Assembly: GCA_004028795.1 (NCBI GenBank)
Contig: SAIW01000006.1
Span: 496,001 to 560,000, forward strand
Direction: 5' to 3'
Origin: Chitinophagaceae bacterium
GTDB lineage: Bacteria; Bacteroidota; Bacteroidia; Chitinophagales; Chitinophagaceae
Length of the DNA stretch: 64,000 bases
The notes beneath the pieces were generated by a model. It ran no database searches, was not told where the DNA came from, and was given only the letters and a program-made list of their open reading frames with translations. Both the position numbers and the translations under genes were made by a program. Below are positions 42,954 to 50,573 of this stretch, piece by piece; within the stretch, counting starts at the first letter, position 1, and every line of letters starts with the position of its first letter.

Positions 42954-44324
42954 ATGGCAAAAACAAAAGCAAGCATACCACAAGGCACCAGAGATTTTTC
43001 GGCAGAGGTTGTTCGTAAACGCAATTATATTTTCAACACCATAAAAAATGTGTTTGAGTTATATGGCTTTGCTCCTTTGGAAACGCCTGCTATGGAAAAC
43101 TTAGAAACCTTAATGGGCAAGTATGGTGAAGAAGGCGATAAGTTGATTTTTAAGATTCTGAATAACGGGTTAGATAATGCTGCTAAGCAAGAACAAATAA
43201 AAAATGATTTTGAAAAAGTGTTGGCAGGAAAGAATACATCTGGCATTACTGAAAGAGCCCTCCGCTACGATTTAACCATTCCATTTGCACGTTATGTGGC
43301 CATGAATCATGGTCAGTTGACTTTCCCTTTTAAACGTTATCAGATACAACCCGTTTGGCGTGCAGACAGACCTCAACGTGGCCGCTACCGTGAGTTTTAC
43401 CAATGCGATGCAGATGTTGTAGGAAGCAAAAGTTTATTGAATGAAGTGGAATTAGTAAATATTTATGCCACTGTTTTTAATAAATTAGGAATTGATGTTG
43501 AAATAAAAATTAACAGCAGAAAAATTTTAGCGGCCTTAGCAGAATTATGCGGCGGCAGTGATAAAATGGTTGATATAACTGTTGCTATTGATAAGTTGGA
43601 TAAGATTGGTATTGATAAAGTAAAGGAAGAATTAACTCAAAGAGGTTTGCAACAAAATCAAATTACAAACATTGAACAATACTTACAAATTGGCGGAACT
43701 AATGAAGAAAAATTAGTTGCTATAAAAACTTTATTCGCCAATGTTGAAACAGGCAAACAAGGCATTGAAGAAATTGAATATGTATTGAATGGTCAATGGT
43801 CAACCGTCAATGGTCAATTGGCGATTGATTTCACTTTAGCTCGTGGTCTGAATTATTACACCGGTATCATCTTCGAAATAAAAGCCCAAGGCGTTCAAAT
43901 GGGCAGCATTGGCGGGGGCGGCAGGTACGATGATTTAACAGGTTTATTTGGCGTGCCTGATATTCCTGGTGTAGGAATTTCTTTTGGTGTTGACAGGATT
44001 TACGATGTAATGGAAGAGTTGAAATTGTTTCCTGAAGCCATTTCCGGCGGAACAAAAATTTTATTCTTCAATCTCGGCGAAGCAGAACGCAAAGCTGCTT
44101 TTACTTTAATGCAACAGTTGAGAAATAAAAATATTGCCTGCGAAATTTATCCTGAACAAACCAAGTTTGATAAGCAATTTAAATATGCTGACAAAAAGCA
44201 AATTCGTTACGCCTTAATTATCGGCAGTAAGGAATTGGCAGAGAATAATTGTGTATTGAAAAATTTGCAAAGCGGAGAGCAAACTATATTATCACACAAC
44301 GAATTGTTGACATACCCCTTTTGA
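42954..44324 (+). CDS. hisS: Histidine-tRNA ligase with an in-frame repeat insert
   Basis: The 456-residue class II synthetase has motif 1 region FAPLETPAMENLE, motif 2 PVWRADRPQRGRYREFYQC, the HisA signature LARGLNYYTGIIFEI, GGGGRYDDLTGLFG, and motif 3 GVGISFGVDRIYDV. The C-terminal anticodon-binding domain follows (about 365-456). It charges tRNA-His. Residues about 278-291 (NGQWSTVNGQL), just before the HisA segment, are encoded by a TGGTCAA-type dispersed repeat and probably form a surface loop. Confidence 0.96.
   Translation: MAKTKASIPQGTRDFSAEVVRKRNYIFNTIKNVFELYGFAPLETPAMENLETLMGKYGEEGDKLIFKILNNGLDNAAKQEQIKNDFEKVLAGKNTSGITERALRYDLTIPFARYVAMNHGQLTFPFKRYQIQPVWRADRPQRGRYREFYQCDADVVGSKSLLNEVELVNIYATVFNKLGIDVEIKINSRKILAALAELCGGSDKMVDITVAIDKLDKIGIDKVKEELTQRGLQQNQITNIEQYLQIGGTNEEKLVAIKTLFANVETGKQGIEEIEYVLNGQWSTVNGQLAIDFTLARGLNYYTGIIFEIKAQGVQMGSIGGGGRYDDLTGLFGVPDIPGVGISFGVDRIYDVMEELKLFPEAISGGTKILFFNLGEAERKAAFTLMQQLRNKNIACEIYPEQTKFDKQFKYADKKQIRYALIIGSKELAENNCVLKNLQSGEQTILSHNELLTYPF
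43791..43821 (+). repeat. TGACCAT-type repeat in-frame within hisS
   Basis: GGTCAATGGTCAACCGTCAA runs into TGGTCAATTGG, giving three tandem (A/C)(T/C)GGTCAA-like units. The same pattern in reverse complement occurs between nuoJ and nuoK (28344..28431). The reading frame of hisS is kept. Confidence 0.7.
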
Positions 44325-44328
44325 TTAG

Positions 44329-44385
44329 CTCGCAGAAAACACAGAATGCACAGAATTTTTCAGCGTGTTTAGCGTTTTCAGCGAG
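44329..44385. repeat. Palindromic element between hisS and the DUF3471-like gene
   Basis: CTCGCAGAAAAC and GTTTTCAGCGAG pair at 11 of 12 positions around an inner region with CACAGAATGCACAGAA. It starts 5 bp after the hisS stop and includes the last codons of the convergent minus-strand gene, so it may terminate both. Confidence 0.6.
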
Positions 44386-44761
44386 AGAAGTTCAATCTCA
44401 TTTTCTTTAAAAACTTATCATCAAATGCAATCCCATTATCCTTTGTTCCCTCTAAATGATAGCCCATTGCATCTATAATAACGCCAACTATTTTTTTAGC
44501 ATCATTGCGTTTAAAAGCTGCCGTTCCCTGAAATGAAGTAATTGCAAAAACATCTGCGGTACTTGTTTTTTCTAATATTGAATTACCAGCAGAAGTTAAT
44601 ACACTTAGTATTCCGTTATCTAACACAACTGTAGCTTCAGTAACTACACTCCCATCGGGGAAATGATATTTACCAACAAATTCTTTTAAAGTAGAGTCTG
44701 ACTGAGCCATTAAGCAAGAGAAAGAAAACGTTGCGATTAATAAAAAGAAAAATTTTTTCAT
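44378..44761 (-). CDS. Small exported DUF3471-like protein
   Basis: The 127-residue protein has a signal peptide (MKKFFFLLIATFSFSCLMAQ). The rest matches the beta-rich DUF3471-type domain often found behind beta-lactamase-like enzymes: LKEFVGKYHFPDGSVVTEAT, AFKRNDAKKIVGVIIDAMG. It stands here as a free domain. Its last residues are encoded by the arm of a palindromic repeat. Function unknown. Confidence 0.75.
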   Translation of the reverse strand: MKKFFFLLIATFSFSCLMAQSDSTLKEFVGKYHFPDGSVVTEATVVLDNGILSVLTSAGNSILEKTSTADVFAITSFQGTAAFKRNDAKKIVGVIIDAMGYHLEGTKDNGIAFDDKFLKKMRLNFSR

Positions 44762-44851
44762 AAGGGTTGTTTGTGTGAAAATAATCGTTTAATAAGAAAT
44801 TCCATAAAAATTATTGGCATAAAATTGGGGAAATAAACTTCAAAAAAATCA

Positions 44852-45337
44852 ATGAAACAGTTTGTTGTTGTTTTCATAACCTTATTAACTTTTATTGCCT
44901 GCTCTAAGAAAACGAAACCTGTAAAAGCTGTAAACAAAAACAATACTATACATAATAATACTGCTGACAGTAAAGCACCAAATACTGCAACAAATACAAC
45001 AAACGATATTGTAGCAACTAATAATACAACTACAGCTCCTATGCCCACACCTATGGTTGTGGTTGATGGGTCTGGAAGAATTATTACTCCAAAATCTAAA
45101 TTACCGGATAGTATTGCTGCCAAAACAGACTACAGTAAACTTAACAGAAGCTTTACACCCAACGAAAAAACTAATCTGATGTATCGTTTTAAATTAATTC
45201 CGCCTAAAGTTTTATATGTGCCTGATGTTTATGTAAAGAAAAGTTTAAAGGGAGAATACTGTGTGTACAAACAAAAATTCTGGTACTGGAAAAAAGCCGA
45301 TGGTTTATTTTATTTAGATGAAACATATTATAAATAA
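44852..45337 (+). CDS. Putative lipoprotein with Asn/Thr-rich region
   Basis: The 161-residue protein begins MKQFVVVFITLLTFIACSKK, a lipoprotein signal with lipobox FIACS. Residues 30-75 are rich in Asn, Thr and Ala (NNTIHNNTADS, ATNTTNDIVATNNTTT), a likely disordered linker. The C-terminal ~70 residues are more ordered and aromatic (VYVKKSLKGEYCVYKQKFWY). I know no family. It is divergent from the DUF3471-like gene. The overlapping minus-strand frame lacks a signal peptide or domain and is taken as a shadow. Confidence 0.7.
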   Translation: MKQFVVVFITLLTFIACSKKTKPVKAVNKNNTIHNNTADSKAPNTATNTTNDIVATNNTTTAPMPTPMVVVDGSGRIITPKSKLPDSIAAKTDYSKLNRSFTPNEKTNLMYRFKLIPPKVLYVPDVYVKKSLKGEYCVYKQKFWYWKKADGLFYLDETYYK

Positions 45338-45877
45338 TCAAGATAGCGGAATAATTCTATTAGGATATTGCCTGTACTCAATTGTAAAATCTATTTGTTC
45401 TTGTTTTAAATTTTCAATCATGTTAAGAAACTTATTAGCATGCTCCTCATTTCCTATATAGAAATATTCTGTAACTTCTTCTCCGTTAAATAGGAATCCA
45501 AAATAATTATTCATACCATATTCTATTTGGCCATCCTCATCTGTAAAAAAGCCATATGTTGATTGGCAATAGAATGAATGAAAGAAAAAATTCAACTTAG
45601 ATACTTCAGTAAATGCGTAATGTTTATCTCTTATAACAATCTCATTGGAATATACACTCATAACATCATCTGTTACTTCAAACATATCACTCCCTTTTCC
45701 AAAAAAAGGAGAGATAAGAACACAAATCAAACCCGCTATATATAAAAACATGGCTATTGTGTGCGTTGCTTCAAACATCGTGAATAAAATACCTAAGAAA
45801 AAAGCGAGTACTCCGCTTAGGCCAATATTCACCCCTGTTGATTTGTTTTGTTTAACCAGAAATGCATTAAATTCCAT
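45338..45877 (-). CDS. Membrane protein with PH-like cytoplasmic domain, function unknown
   Basis: The 179-residue protein has two adjacent hydrophobic segments (GLSGVLAFFLGILFTMFEA and IAMFLYIAGLICVLISPFFG). A soluble domain of about 110 residues follows (MFEVTDDVMSVYSNEIVIRD, YFGFLFNGEEVTEYFYIG) whose beta-then-helix pattern resembles bacterial PH-like domains. It starts 9 bp after the thiolase stop on the same strand and ends directly against the convergent lipoprotein gene. Confidence 0.65.
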   Translation of the reverse strand: MEFNAFLVKQNKSTGVNIGLSGVLAFFLGILFTMFEATHTIAMFLYIAGLICVLISPFFGKGSDMFEVTDDVMSVYSNEIVIRDKHYAFTEVSKLNFFFHSFYCQSTYGFFTDEDGQIEYGMNNYFGFLFNGEEVTEYFYIGNEEHANKFLNMIENLKQEQIDFTIEYRQYPNRIIPLS

Positions 45878-45886
45878 AACAGTAAA

Positions 45887-47080
45887 TTATAATTTCTCAT
45901 AAATAATCGCAGCCCCCTGCCCAACTCCTACACACATGGTAGCCAATCCATATTTCGATTTTTGCCTTTTCATTTCATGTAATAAAGTGGTTGAAATTCT
46001 TGCACCACTGCAACCTAACGGATGACCGATAGCAATACTTCCGCCATTAACATTTACTTTATCGGCATCTAATTGCAAATCATTAATACATGCTAAACTT
46101 TGACTGGCAAAAGCTTCATTCAATTCTATCAAATCTAAATCGCTTGCTTTCAAACCCGCACGTAGCAAAGCTTTTTGCGTAGCAGGTACAGGACCGATAC
46201 CCATAATAGCCGGGTCAACACCTGCAACAGCCATGCTTACAATTCTTGCCATTGGTTGTAAGTTGAATTGTTTAACTGCTTCTTCATTGGCTAATAACAA
46301 TGCACTTGCACCATCATTAATACCACTTGAGTTTCCTGCGGTAACAGTGCCGTCTTTTGCAAAAGCAGGTTTTAATGCAGCTAATTTTTCAATACTTGTT
46401 TGTCGCGGATGTTCATCAATACTAAAAACAGTAGGTTCTTTATTTTCTGTTATGCTTACATCAATAATTTCATCTCTCCATTTTCCTTCATGTAGGGCAT
46501 TAAAATATTTTTGTTGAGAGTTGAACGCAAATTCATCCTGTGCTTCTCTGCTTATATTCCATTGTTTGGCAACATTCTCTGCAGTTTCACCCATTGAATA
46601 GGGATAATATTTATCAGCTAATTTTTTATTGGTAAATCGCCAGCCGATAGTGGTATCAAAAGTTTCTGTTTTTCTGCTCCATGCACCATCATTTTTGGCA
46701 GTTACAAAAGGTGCTCTCGTCATACTTTCTACACCGCTTGCTATGTATAACATTCCTTCGCCGCACATAATAGCTCTTGCTGCATCCATAATGCTTTGTA
46801 AGCCACTTGCACATAAACGGTTTACGGTATTACCACCAACAGTAACAGGCAATCCCGCTAATAAAGCAGCCATTCTTGCCACATCTCTGTTATCTTCTCC
46901 TGCCTGATTAGCAGCCCCTGCAATAATATCTTCAATAACATTTACATCAATACTTTCATTGCGTTGTATTAAAGCAGTAATCATTAAAGCCAATAAATCA
47001 TCGGGTCTTACACTACTTAATTTTCCGCCATATCTGCCTATCGGAGTTCTTACTGCATCAATTATATAAGCTGTTTTCAT
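45887..47080 (-). CDS. Acetyl-CoA C-acyltransferase (thiolase; FadA/PcaF type)
   Basis: From the ATG at 47080 the protein has 397 residues, starting MKTAYIIDAVRTPIGRYGGK. The frame extends 25 codons further upstream, but those codons come from a dispersed repeat and are not thiolase-like. Catalytic elements are the nucleophilic Cys in NRLCASGLQSI, the GNSSGINDGA segment, the His in GGSIAIGHPLGCSGARI, and the second Cys in CVGVGQGAA. It makes or breaks beta-ketoacyl-CoA; sequence features resemble beta-ketoadipyl-CoA thiolases, but substrate range is uncertain. No other beta-oxidation gene is near. Confidence 0.93.
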   Translation of the reverse strand: MKTAYIIDAVRTPIGRYGGKLSSVRPDDLLALMITALIQRNESIDVNVIEDIIAGAANQAGEDNRDVARMAALLAGLPVTVGGNTVNRLCASGLQSIMDAARAIMCGEGMLYIASGVESMTRAPFVTAKNDGAWSRKTETFDTTIGWRFTNKKLADKYYPYSMGETAENVAKQWNISREAQDEFAFNSQQKYFNALHEGKWRDEIIDVSITENKEPTVFSIDEHPRQTSIEKLAALKPAFAKDGTVTAGNSSGINDGASALLLANEEAVKQFNLQPMARIVSMAVAGVDPAIMGIGPVPATQKALLRAGLKASDLDLIELNEAFASQSLACINDLQLDADKVNVNGGSIAIGHPLGCSGARISTTLLHEMKRQKSKYGLATMCVGVGQGAAIIYEKL

Positions 47081-47110
47081 TTTTTGTAGCAATCTTTTAG
47101 TTATTAATGT

Positions 47111-47143
47111 GGCTGCTGTTGCGTCGCACTCTTGTACGACATC
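47111..47143. repeat. Module-B-like repeat upstream of the thiolase gene
   Basis: GTTGCGTCGCACTCTTGTAC (47118..47137) resembles both the GTCGCACACTTCTACGC part of the nuo-cluster mosaic repeat and TTGTGTCACTCACTTGTAC at 36 kb. It lies in the divergent region between thiolase and rlmN. Confidence 0.55.
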
Positions 47144-47287
47144 AATACTATTCATCTAACATCAAAAATATCTATTTCATTCTCTTACTTGCATATTAAA
47201 ATTCTACTGCTCAATTCTCTTTATTCTAAAGTTGATTATATAACAACGACAAAAAGTGATGAATATCTTTTTGTCTTGATTTTTTGC

Positions 47288-47315
47288 TCCACTTTTTTAT
47301 CAAGAAAAAAGTGGA
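47288..47315 (+). promoter_or_regulatory. Strong hairpin just upstream of the rlmN promoter
   Basis: TCCACTTTTTT and AAAAAAGTGGA form a perfect 11-bp stem with loop ATCAAG. It ends 11 bp before the TATCTTTG element of rlmN, so it occupies the place where a -33 element would be. It may be a repeat element, an operator or a terminator of upstream transcription. Confidence 0.55.
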
Positions 47316-47326
47316 AAGGGGTTTGT

Positions 47327-47334
47327 TATCTTTG
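47327..47334 (+). promoter_or_regulatory. Putative -7 element of rlmN
   Basis: TATCTTTG is an exact TAnnTTTG match and ends 4 bases before the ATG at 47339. The transcript would be almost leaderless. No TTTG lies at the normal -33 distance; the hairpin is there instead. Confidence 0.5.
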
Positions 47335-47338
47335 CCGC

Positions 47339-48379
47339 ATGTTACCTAACATCAGAAATCTTAATTACGAACAAATAGAAGCATACTTTCTTTCCATTAA
47401 CGAAAAAAAATTCAGGGCCAAACAAGTGTGGGAGTGGCTTTGGAAAAAACATGCATTAAGTTTTGATGACATGAGTAATATAAGCTTAGATCTTCGCAGT
47501 AAATTGGCTTCAGAGTTTTCATTTCCTTCTTTAAAAGTTGATACTTCTCAATACAGTGCAGACGGTACTATTAAAAGCCGTTTTCAAACATTCGACGGTC
47601 ATAAAGTGGAAGGTGTTTTAATTCCTGCAGAAGAAAGAAAAACAGCCTGTGTAAGCAGCCAGATTGGTTGCAGCTTAAGTTGTAAGTTTTGTGCTACCGG
47701 ATATATGGAAAGAAAACGCAATTTAAACTTTGATGAGATTTATGATGAAGTGGTTTTATTAAATCAGCAAAGTGAAAGAGTGTACGATAAAAAGTTAAGC
47801 AATATTGTTTTTATGGGCATGGGTGAACCTTTGCTTAACTACAATAATGTTTTAAAAGCCATTGAAAAAATTACTTCGCAGGATGGTTTATTTATGAGCC
47901 CTAAACGCATTACCGTTTCAACTGCGGGCGTTGCCAAACAAATAAAAAAATTAGGCGATGATAAAGTACGTTTCAAATTGGCATTAAGCCTGCATGCAGC
48001 CAACGATATTAAGCGAAATGAAATTATGCCGATTAATGAAACCAATAATATTAAAGCATTAATTGAAGCATTGAATTACTTCTACCAACAAACAGGCAAC
48101 GAAATAACTTTTGAATACATTCTGTTTAAAAATTTTAATGATTCATTGAAAGATGCAGATGAATTAATTAAAATTTTTAGACAGGTGCCGGCTCACTTGG
48201 TAAACATAATTGAATACAACCCGATTGATAATGTAAGTTTTGTAAAACCCGACCAGGATGTTACAGACCAGTTTGTTGTTCATTTAGCTAAACACAGAGT
48301 GAATGCCCATTTACGCCGCAGCAGAGGTAAAGATATTGATGCTGCCTGCGGACAATTAGCAAATAAAGACAGAGACTAA
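47339..48379 (+). CDS. rlmN: 23S rRNA (adenine-2503-C2)-methyltransferase
   Basis: From the ATG at 47339 the protein has 346 residues (MLPNIRNLNYEQIEAYFLSI). The frame is open 69 codons further upstream through the hairpin and repeat, but the promoter element and family length support this start. The radical SAM motif is SLSCKFCATGYMERKR, giving C-x3-C-x2-C with the preceding QIGC. Other landmarks are NIVFMGMGEPLLNYNNV, ALSLHAAND and the C-terminal AACGQLA with the methyl-carrying Cys. It methylates A2503 of 23S rRNA and some tRNAs. Confidence 0.96.
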   Translation: MLPNIRNLNYEQIEAYFLSINEKKFRAKQVWEWLWKKHALSFDDMSNISLDLRSKLASEFSFPSLKVDTSQYSADGTIKSRFQTFDGHKVEGVLIPAEERKTACVSSQIGCSLSCKFCATGYMERKRNLNFDEIYDEVVLLNQQSERVYDKKLSNIVFMGMGEPLLNYNNVLKAIEKITSQDGLFMSPKRITVSTAGVAKQIKKLGDDKVRFKLALSLHAANDIKRNEIMPINETNNIKALIEALNYFYQQTGNEITFEYILFKNFNDSLKDADELIKIFRQVPAHLVNIIEYNPIDNVSFVKPDQDVTDQFVVHLAKHRVNAHLRRSRGKDIDAACGQLANKDRD

Positions 48380-48424
48380 TTTTTATACAATCATCCCGTT
48401 GCAAAACGGCTAAAACACTACACT

Positions 48425-49573
48425 ATGACCAGTAAAGGTTTTGAAAAATTTATAAAGCCCGAAATGAAAGGGGCTAAAAAGAAAGAAGCCATCCGCCAGG
48501 AAAAAAGAAAAGCAAAAGCAGAAGCAAGAGCTGCCGGCGAAGAAGCAAGAAGAAAAAAATGGGAGCAACAAAGAGGCATTATTTCAGAAGAAAGAAGACA
48601 GGAGATAGAGGAAAGAAAAAAGAAATACGAGAAAACGAAAACAGCAGACGGCAAATGGAAGATAGAGAGTAAGAAAGTAGAAAATGGGAAATGGGAAATG
48701 GGAAGTAATTCAAAGCCCAACACGAACTCTAAATTTAATTCTCCTCAAACGCAAGCTCCGAAAGGCTTTCAAAAAACAGATAAAAATTTAAAATCAGAAG
48801 TCCAACATCAGGCATCACAAAATCAACCATCTGAAAATGATGTTATGCCTTTAAATAAATTTATTGCATACAGCGGTATTTGCGGAAGAAGAGAGGCTGC
48901 CGAATTTATTAAACAAGGTTTAGTAACTGTAAACGGTGATATTATTTATGAACCCGGTTTTAAAGTAAGAGGCAATGAAGATGTAAAGTATAAAGGCAAA
49001 CGTTTGTTTATGCAACGCAACCTTGTTTACCTTTTAGTAAATAAACCTAAAGATTTTATTACCACTTCTAAAGACCCGCAGGGAAGAAAAACAGTATTAG
49101 ATTTAATTAAAGGTGCTACACCTGAAAGAGTATATCCCGTTGGTCGGTTAGATAGAAATACAACAGGTGTTTTATTAATGACGAATGATGGAGAACTTGC
49201 TCAAAAATTAACCCACCCTTCTTTTCAGATTAAAAAAATATACGAAGTAAAATTAGATAAGCCATTAGCTAAAACTGATTTTGAAAGTATTGTAAACGGT
49301 GTGCAATTAGAAGATGGTTTTATTAAAGCTGATAGTTTGGCTTACATTGATGCAAAAGATAAAACCCTTGTGGGCATTGAAATACACAGCGGAAGAAACA
49401 GAATTGTAAGAAGATTATTTGAACATTTAGGTTATGATGTAAAGAACCTTGACAGAGTTTTATTTGCCAATTTAACAAAGAAAAATGTTGAACGCGGACA
49501 TTGGCGTTTTTTAAATGAAAAAGAAGTTAGGTTATTAAAGTACATGAACCAAAGTTTTGCTAAGAAGAAATAA
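48425..49573 (+). CDS. RluB/RsuA-family pseudouridine synthase with long charged N-terminus
   Basis: The 382-residue protein has about 140 residues of Lys/Glu/Arg-rich sequence (KKKEAIRQEKRKAKAEARAA, then a linker), an S4 RNA-binding domain (MPLNKFIAYSGICGRREAAE), and the catalytic domain. There VYPVGRLDRNTTGVLLMTND contains the nucleophile Asp243 and HSGRNRIVRRLFEHLGYDV follows. Enzymes of this family isomerise uridines in 23S or 16S rRNA. The linker codons at 48682..48702 are three perfect 7-bp repeats. A second synthase gene follows 192 bp downstream. Confidence 0.92.
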   Translation: MTSKGFEKFIKPEMKGAKKKEAIRQEKRKAKAEARAAGEEARRKKWEQQRGIISEERRQEIEERKKKYEKTKTADGKWKIESKKVENGKWEMGSNSKPNTNSKFNSPQTQAPKGFQKTDKNLKSEVQHQASQNQPSENDVMPLNKFIAYSGICGRREAAEFIKQGLVTVNGDIIYEPGFKVRGNEDVKYKGKRLFMQRNLVYLLVNKPKDFITTSKDPQGRKTVLDLIKGATPERVYPVGRLDRNTTGVLLMTNDGELAQKLTHPSFQIKKIYEVKLDKPLAKTDFESIVNGVQLEDGFIKADSLAYIDAKDKTLVGIEIHSGRNRIVRRLFEHLGYDVKNLDRVLFANLTKKNVERGHWRFLNEKEVRLLKYMNQSFAKKK

Positions 49574-49589
49574 ATAAGTTTTATACAAA

Positions 49590-49677
49590 CGTTATTTCGA
49601 GATTGGGTTCTTGCCCAACGAGAAATCTTATATTCAGTTAATTACTGAGATTTCTGGCTCGAACCTCGAAATGACGA
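49590..49677. repeat. Long inverted repeat (TTTCGAG...AGAAATCT type) between two pseudouridine synthase genes
   Basis: CGTTATTTCGAG (49590..49601) pairs with CTCGAAATGACG (49665..49676), and AGAAATCT (49621..49628) pairs with AGATTTCT (49648..49655). Between them are GGGTTCTTGCCCAACG and GGCTCGAACC. The whole folds as a long interrupted hairpin. I see no coding potential. Confidence 0.7.
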
Positions 49678-49765
49678 TAACTCCCAAATAATTATTAACG
49701 TAACTAATTAAAAATTTATCATTTCATTCTCTTTTAAACAATGATATATAATACAATTAATCATA

Positions 49766-50476
49766 ATGAAGCTGGATATAATTTTTGAAAACGATTTTTT
49801 TATAGCTATTAATAAACCATCAGGTTTGTTAAGTGTGCCAGACAGAACACAAAGTGAAGTTTCTTTAAAAGATATTTTATTACAACGTTACGGCAGTATT
49901 TATACAGTGCACCGTTTAGATAAAGGTACCAGTGGTGTAATAGTTTTTGCAAAAGATGAAGACACACACAAAGAACTTTCCAAGCTGTTTGAAGGCAGGG
50001 AAGTAGAAAAATTTTATCTGGGTTTAGTACATGGAATAATGCTGAATGAAAGCGGGAACATTGATGCAGCTATCATGGAAAGTCCATTAAAAAACGGAAT
50101 CATGATAACACATGCAAAAGGCAAACCTTCTTCAACAGATTATAAAGTTGTAGAGCAGTTTAAAAATTTTGCCTGGGTTGAATTTCAGATTCATACAGGC
50201 AGAACGCATCAAATTCGTGTACATATGAAGCATATTGGCCACAGTATTGTTTGCGATGAATTGTATGGAGATGGGCAGCCGGTTTTATTATCTGCCATCA
50301 AACGAAATTTCAAGTTGTCAAAACAGGAAGAAGAAGAAAAACCGATACTCGCAAGGTTAGGATTACATTCTTGGAAGTTGAGCTTTACATTAAAAGATGA
50401 ACAATTTAATCTGGAAGCAGAACCACCAAAAGATATAAGAGCTTTATGGCAACAGTTAAGAAAATGGAAGAAATGA
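49766..50476 (+). CDS. RluA-family pseudouridine synthase
   Basis: The 236-residue protein has the RluA catalytic motif IYTVHRLDKGTSGVIVFAKD with Asp52 as nucleophile, preceded by NKPSGLLSVPDRT. Conserved RIHTGRTHQIRVH-type text is present as FQIHTGRTHQIRVHMKHIG. There is no S4 domain. Substrate could be 23S rRNA or tRNA. It reads towards the convergent MutS-like gene, with a palindromic repeat between them. Confidence 0.94.
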   Translation: MKLDIIFENDFFIAINKPSGLLSVPDRTQSEVSLKDILLQRYGSIYTVHRLDKGTSGVIVFAKDEDTHKELSKLFEGREVEKFYLGLVHGIMLNESGNIDAAIMESPLKNGIMITHAKGKPSSTDYKVVEQFKNFAWVEFQIHTGRTHQIRVHMKHIGHSIVCDELYGDGQPVLLSAIKRNFKLSKQEEEEKPILARLGLHSWKLSFTLKDEQFNLEAEPPKDIRALWQQLRKWKK

Positions 50477-50486
50477 GTTTTTATTA

Positions 50487-50565
50487 ACCGCAGAGACGCA
50501 GAGGTGGGGAGTTAACGCAAAGTAATTTGCATTGCGAATCTTAGCGTTCTCAACGGCTTTGCGGT
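50487..50565. repeat. Palindromic element (CCGCAGAGACGCAGAG...CTTTGCGG) between convergent genes
   Basis: ACCGCAGAGACGCAGAGG at one end and CAACGGCTTTGCGGTG at the other are imperfectly complementary. Inner GTTAACGCAAAGTAATTTGC and GCGAATCTTAGCGTTC also pair in part. A weaker relative, TACTGCAGAGTTTCGGAGAA, lies at 55101..55120 between another convergent gene pair. Confidence 0.6.
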
Positions 50566-50573
50566 GAAAAGAT

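Noticed and set aside
44758-45123. Hydrophobic 121-codon frame on the minus strand opposite the lipoprotein gene
   Set aside because: It is the antisense of Asn/Thr/Ala-rich codons, which gives Val/Leu-rich text by chance; the plus-strand frame has a proper lipoprotein signal.
47081-47155. 25-residue N-terminal extension of the thiolase
   Set aside because: The codons come from a dispersed repeat and the thiolase consensus begins at the ATG at 47080.
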